Shown: one piece after another, positions 10,191 to 20,879 of the stretch
Position numbering within the stretch: the stretch's first letter is position 1
Layout of the letters: each line of letters begins with the position of its first letter
Source of the DNA: Branchiostoma lanceolatum
Lineage: Eukaryota; Chordata; Leptocardii; Amphioxiformes; Branchiostomatidae
Assembly (NCBI RefSeq): GCF_035083965.1
Contig: NC_089724.1
Coordinates: 17,106,410 to 17,170,409, forward strand
Length of the DNA stretch: 64,000 nt
Direction of reading: 5' to 3'
Notes under the pieces: model-generated
Databases searched by the model: none
What the model was told of the DNA's origin: nothing
The model's input: only the letters and a program-made list of their open reading frames with translations
Position numbers and translations under genes: made by a program

Positions 10191-13100
10191 TCATTGTTGG
10201 GAAAAGTTACTTGAAGATGACAGCTTGCGGATTCTTGATTGCTTCTTGGGTTGGGGTGCGAGCAGCTTCCTGTTCTTCAGTAGGGGACTGTTCATTATCT
10301 CTGTGGCACTGGGTCTGAGGCTGGGGTCATGGGACACCAGCCATCGCACAAAGTTAGCCTGAAAATCAAGTTTATCATAGATCAACTTTCTTTGACGAAA
10401 CTGTTGTGACACTGGTTACAGCTGCTTCAACTTTCCTAACAGTTAATTACAAATCAAGTTAGACACAAAACACACAGGAAAGCATTCTCTTCCACATAAC
10501 TTGCTTTACTGTTCATGTAGTAAAATATAATAAGGCAAAAGGTAGAACTTCCGGCCTCAAATCTAAAACTACGTTAGCAGCTCACCTCTGCTTTGTTCTT
10601 CTCCACAAATGGCAGTGGTAATCTCTGTTTCTTCACATCCAGGAGGATCTGAGGAAACAAACTCGGAGTGTTAATCTCATCATGCATACACTGGTGTACC
10701 ACGGACAACAAAGAAGGGAGGGTTCTCTCTTAGATCGGGTTCAGAAGTTAAAGCTTAAGTTCTTTTCTTCTGACAGGACAATATTTCATTGATTTGTTTT
10801 ATAAATACGGATGAAAAAACTCCTTAAATCAAAGATGTTGGCCTTAGGTTGTCATTCATTAAGATACGAGTCTGCTGGGCTGTCCTCTGTATACAGTTTA
10901 AGACCTACCCTGACCCTCTCCATCTGTGTAGAGAAGGGATGCAGCAGCTCAAAGAAGATCAGCCCCAAGGAGAAGATGTCCACCTTGTGGGTATATGCCT
11001 TCCCTGCAATCTAGGAGAAAAAAAGGAGTGTGGAAAATGCATTCTTAATGATAATCAGCTGTAACAAAGCTATCTATTCCAAGCTTGTATGAAGCTTTGA
11101 TTTATTTTGAATTCACAAGCATGTAGACTTTTTTTAAAAATAGCACCCATGCACTGTGCCTTAAAATGGAGAAATGTGTAACAGTGCCATGTGAGCAATA
11201 TCTACAGGTGCATATGTCTTCTGCCTTGAAAAATACCCCTTTCTGTCATGAACAATGTGACAGAGCAACATCTACAGGTGAATATGTCTGGCTTAAGATC
11301 TATAGATACATGTAATATTTAAACTCACCTGTTCTGAGCTCATGTACAGTTGGGTTCCCACCTGGTCGGTGTGTCTCCTGTCTCCCCGACCTACAGCAGC
11401 ATCAGTAACCACATCCTCCCCATGCACACCCTCGTCCATGGCCGTGACCAGCCCAAAGTCCCCAATCTTCACCACACCATCCAAGGAGAAGAAAATGTTG
11501 GACGGCTGAGGACATTTAGAAAATATGTGTTGATGATTTTTCAAAATTCTAAGAAACACAGATAACTACAACAGCTTCACTCCACATGCTCTGAATATGT
11601 CCTTAGAATTTAAAGAAATAAATTTGACCTTGAAGATTCGTATCTGACCTTGAGGTCCCTGTGCATGAGTCCCCTGTTGTGCACATACTCCACAGCTGTG
11701 GCGATCTGGTGGAAGATGTGGAGAGAGCTGTTCCTGTCCCTGTCTGTCGTGTGTGAAACCAGCCAGTCCTTCAGTGTCTCCTTCTGGCACAGCTGCATCT
11801 GGATGTACAGGTACACCTTCAGACTGGGCGTCTGCTTCTTCTGCACGTCTTTATCTGTGTTGCTTAATTGTTCTGCTTCCTTTGGATAATCATGGCACTT
11901 AGACTCGGCAGTGTTGTCTCTTTTAGACTGGTGATCCTCATCTGTGCAGTTATTTTGTGTATGTACAACATCATTCAGAGAAGAGCTCTCTGAAACGTTT
12001 TCATCCAGCTCCTCTGTGTTTGTCTGATTACTGCTACTTGACTCTTCAAACAGAATCTGGAAAGAATCATCTTTGGCAACGCTGGTTCCTATACCGCTGC
12101 TCTCTCTCATAATGGAACGTTGATAAATCTGAAATGGAAGATTGCTATTGTTGTCTGCAGACATGTCCTCAAACACGATACTTGAGGATTCGCTTTCGGT
12201 GAGGTCTCTGTCATGTTGGCTGAGTTTAGGTACAAAGCTTCCTGTTCCTGAGAGATCGGCGAGCTTCTGTGTGAAGGAGTCGCTGAGCTGTCTGTGGTAC
12301 AGCGGTCTGGTTCTGTCCTGAGGAGTCTCCTCAACGCTGGTCTCCCTGGAGAAATGGAGGTGAGCTGACCTTCTGAGAGGATGGACCACTTCAGCAGAGC
12401 TGGCATTAGGGGTGCTCGGCAGGCTGGTAATGGTACTGCAGGAGAAGGAGGAGGTGAAAAACTTTCCGTGAAAAGAGCGAATAGTACAAACGTTCCTCTC
12501 TGTTAGTAAGCAACAAAAACTGCAGAAGCTTCACTTTTGGTAGAAAGCTGGCATCTTATTGAACATCATACCACCAGATACACTACTGTACAAGCTTCTC
12601 ACCCGCTGAGCTCCCCAAGAAGATCTCGGTCTTTTGCCTCCTGCCAGCCAAGAGGTGGCGTCTCCTCCCACGTGCCGAAGTACCGTACGATCCCAGGGTG
12701 GTCCAGTTTTGCCAGAGCCTTCGCCTCACGCAGGACCTTGTCTCTGGCGTCTTTCCTAAGAATGGCAACAGTAAACCTAATTTTCTACCAACCCAACCCA
12801 ATGAAATAAAAAATTTTGTAATAGAACATTTGTGACACAACAATAAAGCAAGAGATAAGACGTCTACTTGTAGAATGTATCTTTCTCTATGTCCAAGAGA
12901 AAAGCACTCTAACCTGTTTGGTAGTGAAATTCTCTTGATGGCATAATTGCACTCATCAAACTTGTTCTTGACCTCATACACGACTCCGAAGCCACCTCGT
13001 CCCAGGCACTGCACTGGTTCAAAGTCTGTCAGGTACCTATGGGAGGAAGTCAAGTCACTGTCAGTGTTCTTCTTCCATTTTGTCAAAAAGCAATGTTATG

Positions 13101-16100
13101 TTTACTTCTAAATTATAACATGTCTGGCAATTTAAGATCAATGTGCCTGTTTCCTGGGGAAACATTCTTCAAATGTGATGGTCATCTGTTACGTTTCATT
13201 GCTGGTTCTGCATTCGAAATAGAAAGAAAAGGGATTTGATGGTCTAGAACTGGGGTGCTAGTCACCAAACCATGTCAGTATTTTCCGGAGTCATTCTGGT
13301 GTTTCAAGTAAGGAAACAATACAATCAAGTAAACAGAAAGCTATAGTTGTAAGAATTCAGTAGACTTGCTAACCTGGACTTGTACTCCCCTGCATCTTGC
13401 CCAGGTTTGGTCTGGTCTGCTGAAGCATCCGTCAGGGTCTGTGAGCCAGAAGATGTAGAGCCTTGGGAGTCTGTCTACAGGATAATCACACTGTTACAAG
13501 CCAAGATTCTACACTGGTCATCAGCATTCAACACAATAATTGGAATGAAAAGTTTCACATCTAAAGGTCACTCACCTTCATGTCTTTTTTCCTGAAGTTC
13601 TGGATGAGCAGTACGATGCCAGATGTGACGACACTGATGGCCAAAACTTCCTGCCTGGAGGACAAAGTCAGACAACAGTAGCATTTCAACTCAGCTCTTC
13701 TTGTTCTTCTTTTGTTATCCTCAATTGAGATACCGTAAAGCATGGTATACGCAGGCTGCTGGCTTTACATCATCATCTTACATGATGCATGCAGTACCGC
13801 ACAACATTTCCGAGCTGGGATCATACCCCCGCCCAGGGATTCACAGAGTATCATCCATATGGTAAAGTAGCGCGATCCCTTACCACTTTTGGAATGGGGA
13901 CATTTCAATGGCGACAAATGTTTCTTTTAAATGACTGCAAAGAGGGAAATTTAAGCTAGACTGCCTCCTGTCTTTATTAATCTTAAAGTTTTGTTCAAAC
14001 ATATCCTTGCCAATATATCTATGGATACATTATGTATTTCTAGAATGAGAAAGATAACACTGATGAAAATAAAGCTCTGCCTATACTACCTGACACTTCC
14101 ACTAAAGAAGCAACCTACATACAGCAATTGCTAAATGGATTGGTTCTTCTTACCACCAGCTGAGCACCTGTGCAAACAAGTCATCCTCCAGCACATGTAC
14201 AAGTTTCTTGTTGGATGAAGAGTTCTGTTCCACATTCCTCCTGTGTCTGTCTTTTGACTCCTCTAGCGCACAGCAGTTTGGGTCATCCGAGAACAGGTAA
14301 TAGCCATTGTCTGTACAGGTAGATAAAGAACATTTATGTCTGTAATTATACTTTTATCTGATGCATGTGCAGTTAACATGACATCCATTCAAAAGGATGT
14401 TGCATACTTGAATTTGAATTCTTATTTGTTTAACTAGAATACCCGGTATGTTTTACTTACTGTGTTACTTACCATAGGGATAGTCCACGTTGCCTGTGGG
14501 GTGGTCAATGGGTGGTCTATCCAAGTCAGGTTCATAGGTCAGGAGAGGAAGGGACTGTCCACCGGTCAGCAGGATGGGTGTCCTGGTGTCAGAGGTTGCC
14601 AGGTATGGTCTCCAGGATACCCTGGGGGTAAAGTAAGGTATTTCCATCTAGTCAACTTTTAGGTTACAAAGGGCTATTTTCCCATTGCTTGTAACAAGGA
14701 CAATTAACACTATATGTACAGTAGCAATGACTTGACTTACTTACTTGACTTATGCCGGGTGCCATTCTTCCACTGTCACCTGAACCACAATGGCTGCCCA
14801 TAGTAGCAATATAGTAGTAGTCCACTGTACAGACAATAAAAGCACTAACCTAGGAATGGCCATGGGCAGTTTCTTGTCCAAGAGGAGTTTGGCTTTAGCC
14901 ACCATGTCCACTTCAGCAGCCATCTTGGACGACAGCTGGACATACATCTGTCCATTGTGCACACCTGGTGAGAGGAAGGTGACAGCCATGGTTAATTAAA
15001 CAATAGACAATGACAGGATTTTGATGGACATGTGTCATACAGACTTGATTTTGTTGATAATACACTCTGTATACGCCTTAACTTCTTTTGTCTCGGAATG
15101 TTTTACGATAGATGCTCTTTTTGAATTATCATCAAAAGGAAATATGAGTATGACACATGTTCTAATACTGGAGGACAAAGACAATACAAAGACAAACATT
15201 TCCAGTTGCTGAGTTGGATACTTGGAAGTTGGCATGTGCAATTTGGGACTGTACCTACCCAAGTACATAGCAGGCTGGGTGACATCCCCAGGGGGGAGGC
15301 TCTGGCCCTCAGATGTCAGGGCGGGGACATGGGTGTAGTCAAACAGGCTGACAGGCAGCAGCTCACCATCCTCCAGAGTCCACGCTGCAGCCACTGGGCT
15401 GGGAAACTAGACAAGTGGAAAATAGACAACTGAATATTCTGTCTTTCACCTGCCACAAGGTTGAACCCTTCTTTTGACCTGTAACCTTACAGTCCATTAG
15501 CTTCAGCCTGACCATTCTTTAAAATGACTTTTTTGTGACCCTGACAACTTGCCTTTTTCAAGCGTAACCTTACTTCCAAGAATCCTATAACCTTAACTTC
15601 TGACTTTTGCATGAGGATTACTCTCCATAAGCCTGACCTTGTATTTCCAGATGACCTTGTCTGGTCTGTCCTGTCTGACAGCAGACACCACCCCATCAGG
15701 TACAGACACCTTGATGCTGGTGAGGCTATCCTCCTCATAGTACTCCCAGCTGTACATGTCGGAGGACTTGCACGACACATCTTCAATGACATCATCTGGG
15801 ACATCATCACTGCTGTCATTCATGCTGTTGTCATGGTTACCCTCCAGGAAGACTAGCTCGTGCTGACCAACACTGAAGTTCCACCTAATGGAAAAAGAGT
15901 CTGTTGTCAATGGTAGTCAAACATATGACAGTGTAGCTTAAAAGCTAGAAAGGATAGGAAGCAGAAACTGTTGGTATCAGTCCTTCAATTATATGGATCT
16001 GTAGTAAGTTGGACCCACTGTTCCATCCCCTTCCTGTGTTCCACAGACCGGACCGTCTGCTGCAGGCGTTTCACGACGATGACGTCCTCCTCAGTGCGGG

Positions 16101-19100
16101 CAGCCTCTGTTTTGTTGTTTCCAAAGTTCATGCAGCCAGCAGATGTGCAGATATATTGCATCTACATACAGAGGTACAAATGGATATTAGATTTTCAAAA
16201 ACTTTTAGTCTGATCAATTCTAACAGTATTACACGTTCAACTGTCCCGTTAAATTTTAAGTCATTCCCACACCAGATGGTGCATAGGCGCACATGGTGCA
16301 CATCTCCGTTTCAGTAGCCCTTGGGCCACACAACTTTGTGCAATCACTACAGCAGCAGGCTAATCCACCGGTAGTGGTGTGTGTTTAACTATCATCATCA
16401 TCATCATCGTTCATCCTCTTTCGAGGTGCAGCAAGAGAAGTTCGTCCTCCAGAATTTCTTGTCATTCAATGCAGAAAGGAGTTCCTGTCCTTCCAAATTA
16501 GTTTCAGTTTCTATGAGTTTCTTGAGAGTTGTGATTGGTCGACCAATCCTTCTGTTTGGGTCGGGGTTCCAAAGCAGAAGCTTTCCCGCTAGTTCACTGC
16601 TACGAACAACGTGGCCCGCGAGACTCAGCCGTCGACGTTTCACCACTGTGGTGACATTTGGCAATGGTCCATATAACTGTTTATTTGTAGCGAGCTTCCA
16701 CCATGGTGTAACTACCATACTCTTTCCAAAAAGAGCAAAGAAAGTTTTTGGTATGACTCGGCAAGGGATTAAACTAACAACCAACCGTATGCAAGGCAAG
16801 CAATCTACCCACTTGGCCATTGCACTGGTATTGTTTGTCTCTACCAGACAAACTACGCCTGCTATAGGGAGAATATTTGCCAGGGTTTCACTTTCCTAGG
16901 ATGGCAGATTGGACCCTCTCTCCGTAGCGGACTTCCTTAGCATACTATACACTCTATTTGCCCAATTTCTACTATTTTCCCAGCCATCCACGGGCCTGGT
17001 AGAGGCTAGGTATTGTTACAATGCTGTGTAAGTGTATAAAAAGCAGGCTACCAACCTTGCCAGTTTTGGCATGGACTCCATACATGCTGGTCTCCTTTCC
17101 TCCCACCAACATGCTGTCATCGTCCATCTTGTATGTGGAGCTGACAAGGGTGTCAGCAGTAAACGGAACAGCCTCCAGACTCTCCCCATCCCACTGGAAC
17201 AGTCCTCCATCAAGGGAGGGAATCAGCTGCATGGGACGGCCGTTTCTCATCAACTAAGGGGGAAATTACAAGTTCATCAAAATCAAAAGTCTTCATAAGG
17301 AAAACAAAACAAAAAATGTATCACTCCAGTTCTGATTTAATGGTAGTTTTTGTCATAACAACAAGAATACCTGCTGTTCCAAATCACAAAATAAAACAGT
17401 ATTGAAATATTAAGCTTTGACTTAAAGATCATTCTGATACTACTTTAGACTCTCCTTGAGAGAAGACTTGTGGTCAGAAGAGTATAGTAAAGGTTTATAT
17501 AAAATTATGCAATATATTTTCTTCTTCACAAAACAAGCAGAATGGATTCTTCTCAGATCAAATTGACCTACAAAGCTTTGAAGTGTAAGTACAATGGAAC
17601 TCTGAGAAGTACATTTATACGCAAAATATCACAACGCTCATGCACCATATCATTCTAGTACAATGGAGATTCTTACATAACTTTGTTATTCTTCCGTATT
17701 GTCTATTGCCCAGGGCTATCAGTCTTGTGACAGTCCTATGATAAACACTGTCAAGGTTAGGCCACACAGCTTTTATCTACAACTGGATATACAGCAGCCT
17801 GTGTATTGATCCTACAACTGGTTTTCAATAAGACAAAAAAAGACTCAACTTCTGACAATGATACATATCAATGCATAATGTTTCTGTGATCAAATTTGTA
17901 AAACTAGCAGAGAAGGACAGGAAAATATTGCAAATGTTGTGAAACTGTTTTTAAAAAATGAGCAGCTTTCATGATAAATAAATGTATGAAAAATACATTG
18001 TATTTTACATGACAAACAAATATTTTTTCATCACATTGGAATCACAGTTTGCTTGGAAAGGTGTATTTTGTAAAAGCAAACTTTGTGTGACATTATTTTG
18101 GACCTACTAGTAGCATTTTAAGTTCAACATTCTAATTATAAGCTCCTACCTCCAGTCTGCTTATGCTGGCTGATAGGAGTGGCTCTGCATCCTCTGTATC
18201 TAGTGTCCACTTCAGCTGACCACCATTGTACATGTCCAGGGCCGAAATTTTTCCATCCAAAGTGCTCACCAACACAAGGGGTCTGGGTGGAGATGACACA
18301 TGTCAATCATGAACACCAGACAAGTACACAACACTCGTTGAATGGTGGGCCTTCAAGTATGGGTAAGAGTACAAAGTATATAACCTATTTGCACATGCCC
18401 TTTTCCGTTAAGCGTTATGCGCTATTTTAATTCACCGTTAATCGTAGCCGGCCCGCTCTAATTCGACGTTAAATGTTATCAATCGATTAATCGTGAAGCG
18501 ATACTGGTCGTTTCAATATAATGTAGCGCGTTATTTCTTATCCTGAATTCAACGTTAAACGTTATTGAGCAATTCCTTGTTACGCAGGAAATAGCGTTTC
18601 AGCGGGTCAAGATTTCAACATTTTCTTCGGCTAGCAAGCCCCTGGACCCCCAAGGATTATCGAGGCTCCAGCGAAAAAAAATATGTCGGGAGGGCGCACC
18701 CCCACTTCAAAACTTCAAGCTGAAACAATCCTGTATATTTTTCGCTCTACCAGCAAAGTTTTCCCCTCTAAATTCAGGAAATTAAGCGTTTCAGGGATCA
18801 AGATTTAAAAATTTTCCTCGGGTGCATGTCGTGTATGTCGGGCAAAAAATATTGTCAGGAGGGCGTCACCCCCCAAAACTCGAGCTGAAACTCCCCTGTA
18901 TCTTTTCAAAAATAAGTCGAAATGCAAGAAATTAGCGTTTCAGGGTGTCAAGATTTAAACATTTTCCCTGGGAGCATGTCGCGGCTCCGACGAGGTCTGG
19001 AGGGCGTGAGGCCCCTGAAACCCTTCTGTATTTTATTTTTACAAATAAAGATGTCATAAAACTTGCAGGAAATAGCTTTTCAGAGAGTCAAGATTTCAAA

Positions 19101-20036
19101 ATTTTCCAGGGGGAGCATGCCCCCGGGACCACCCTAGTGATGTCGCGCCTTTGGCGCTCGTCATCGTGATCATGAACATTTCGTCCCACCGTTAGAAAAT
19201 TTCCTTTTGCTGCCTCTGAATATAAAGGGTTCGGAGCAGGCGTGTGAGAATAGATGGCGTACCAGGTCTCTTGCCACAAGATCAGGGCGACTAGTGACAA
19301 ACAACCGTCGTCTTCAGGGGTATCTCATTTTCTACATCTGCTGAATTTACCGTTAAGCGTTGTTGGCCGTCTGAATTTACCGTTTAGCGTTGTCGAACGG
19401 CCTGAATTTACCGTTGAGTGTTGCCAGGAACCCCCCCCCCCCCCGCAGACCCTCTGTAAGGATTGTCGATCTTGAATAGGCGTCTAAGGAATTGAAAACG
19501 GAGAAGGGTTGATATAAATTATGAATACAAAATAACACAAATAGTTTTATACAATGACAATGGATCTATTTTCAATTCAACTGTATGTTTACCAATGCAG
19601 TAACGTTATACACAATTCATTCCATCTCTGGAATCAGGGATTTGCTTCATTTTTGTGTGTTCCTGTGAGTCATGTGTGTTTACATGTCACGTCATGGCCT
19701 AGGGAACTCCCCACACAAAGACACGTCATTTCAACACTTCTCGAATTTTCTATTCTAAGACATCTTACTCATAGATGAAAAGCGAGATACGTGGAGATAT
19801 AAGGAGGTGTGTCAGACGTACGGAGTATGAGAACGATGATGACTTGAGCCACACGCAGGTGTTTCTCGCACCTGGTCTCCCCCATCATCTGTATCATCAT
19901 CGATATCAACAACAAGAACGTCTTCGTGAGGTGGGAACGCCTTGCCGTCTGGTACCCCAGCAAAACTTCTGGCGCACAGTAGAGCTAAAAATGTGGAAGC
20001 GGCGAGTAAAGAAAGACGCGCGAGCCTGGGTCCCAT
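10191..20036 (-). CDS. EIF2AK3: Eukaryotic translation initiation factor 2-alpha kinase 3 (PERK)
   Basis: ER-resident type I membrane kinase that senses unfolded protein and phosphorylates eIF2-alpha. Eighteen minus-strand exons: 20036-19822, 18282-18150, 17253-17056, 16161-16019, 15884-15638, 15398-15259, 14964-14850, 14621-14473, 14310-14154, 13654-13576, 13474-13374, 13036-12914, 12755-12603, 12435-11649, 11505-11329, 11010-10909, 10648-10586, 10358-10191, about 1083 residues. The ATG at 20034-20036 opens a signal peptide ([19 protein letters not shown]). Exons 2-9 form the luminal sensor ([27 protein letters not shown]). Exon 10 gives the membrane helix. Exon 12 has the glycine loop GRGGFGVV and lysine in NYAIKR. 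Exon 14 carries a long acidic kinase insert, then HRDLK. Exon 15 has DFG. The APE-equivalent reads MSSEQ. Two joints are weaker: exon 1 needs the GTACGT donor for phase, and exon 5/6 has no simple in-phase GT-AG pair. Confidence 0.95.
16404..16820 (-). pseudogene. 3' remnant of a non-LTR retrotransposon in PERK intron 3
   Basis: Same strand as PERK. An open stretch of 138 codons ends in a stop at 16404-16406 and is followed at once by an (ATG)n-like tail at 16390-16405, as expected for the 3' end of a LINE insert. The peptide resembles the region after the reverse transcriptase in many LINE ORF2 proteins: [16 protein letters not shown], then [19 protein letters not shown]. No catalytic domain is present, so this is a 5'-truncated dead copy. 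Family assignment needs a repeat library. Confidence 0.6.
16836..17008. mobile_element. MITE with CTCTACCAG termini and 9-bp target duplication, PERK intron 3
   Basis: Begins TGTCTCTACCAG and ends CTGGTAGAGGCTA. The left end has changed from the TAGCCTCTACC seen in the copy at 40923. The flanks GGTATTGTT (16827-16835) and GGTATTGTT (17009-17017) match exactly. The interior segment TTTCTACTATTTTCCCAG is shared with the 40923 copy, which shows common ancestry. The right end lies only about 40 bp from the donor site of PERK exon 3. Confidence 0.8.
17254..18149. other. PERK intron 2, AT-rich, nothing recognised
   Basis: Nine hundred bases of AT-rich sequence between exons 2 and 3. I saw no exon, repeat arm or RNA gene in it. 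Confidence 0.4.
18584..19135. repeat. Diverged tandem repeat, four units of about 140-190 bp, PERK intron 1
   Basis: Units start near 18588, 18776, 18923 and 19064. Each opens with a form of GCAGGAAATAGCGTTTCAG followed by GTCAAGATTTCAACATTTTC and a G-rich segment containing GGGAGCATGTCGCG or its variants. Spacing is 188, 147 and 141 bp. It may be part of a larger transposon or a minisatellite. No open frame crosses it. Confidence 0.7.
19338..19424. repeat. Three-unit short tandem repeat, PERK intron 1
   Basis: Three copies of CTGAATTTACCGTTAAGCGTTG with single-base changes, spaced about 35-40 bp. Related TTAAGCGTTATGCGC and AACGTTAAACGTT motifs occur upstream at 18410-18560, so the whole 18.4-19.4 kb block probably has one origin. 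A run of 14 or more C follows near 19430. Confidence 0.6.
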
Positions 20037-20879
20037 GGCGGACGCACGCACAGTAAGGCTGGCGCGCTACATGAGTGGAAAATTTTAGTCCAGCGGCCAC
20101 ATACACACAAACACGGAGGCAATCAATAAAACTCTGCAGAAGTTTGGGCTTCGCTACAATACCGGAAACAGATAAAGCTATTCCATTATCAAGAGTAAGA
20201 TAGAAAATAATACCAACTTAAAATACCTCCCATTAAAGGCTTTTTTTCAAGCTTTCCTGAAAATTCATAGAATACACTTTGTACATTTAATGATTTTGTG
20301 AAACATGAAATAGTTATATGATGTTGTATGAATATATTTATCATTGTTGAATAAAAACAATTTCCCACAATTTGGACTCGTCTGTATACATGACCCCCTA
20401 TTTCCGCAAACTCGTGATTGGTCCTGTGTGATGACTCATCCTTCCAAATCAGATCCAAATGTTGCACACGACGTTTACGTGGCTTCAGCTTCATCCACGA
20501 CTTTCTCCTTCTGTATTTCATGTACTTGGGTCAAAGAAAAGTCAATGTGATTCCTATGTGATGTGCGTGACTTCGCTCCCTGTGGCCTTCCAGAAACAAA
20601 CTGTTGTTTACGAGTTGGTCGAGTTATTGAAAGATACCATATTTGGGGGTGCTGAATATTTATTGTATCTCACAAAATCAGAAAACATGATGCTGGTAAT
20701 GCACAACTTAAAACCCATTAATAACTTACCACTACTTATCTATATGTCATCAATTATTTTCATTAGAGTTATCACATTTGTTATAGAATATTTTTGTAAT
20801 TTAAGACGCTTCCTTCCCTGACCCTGCGTGTGTGTGGACTGTTCCATCTTTCCCAGCATGCTAACGACCCTACATCTGA
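20037..20879. promoter_or_regulatory. Shared divergent promoter region of PERK and RPIA
   Basis: Only about 0.84-0.95 kb separates the PERK ATG (minus) from the two possible RPIA ATGs (plus), so both promoters must lie here or in 5' UTR exons. The sequence is AT-rich in the middle and more GC-rich at both ends. No TATA box or ER-stress element (CCAAT-N9-CCACG) was found by eye. Confidence 0.5.

Noticed and set aside
16381-16899. 172-codon plus-strand open frame starting with a His run
   Set aside because: Antisense to the LINE remnant; the His run is the (ATC)n tail of the insert.
20459-20821. 120-codon plus-strand frame between PERK and RPIA
   Set aside because: Falls in the divergent promoter, AT-rich second half, no domain.
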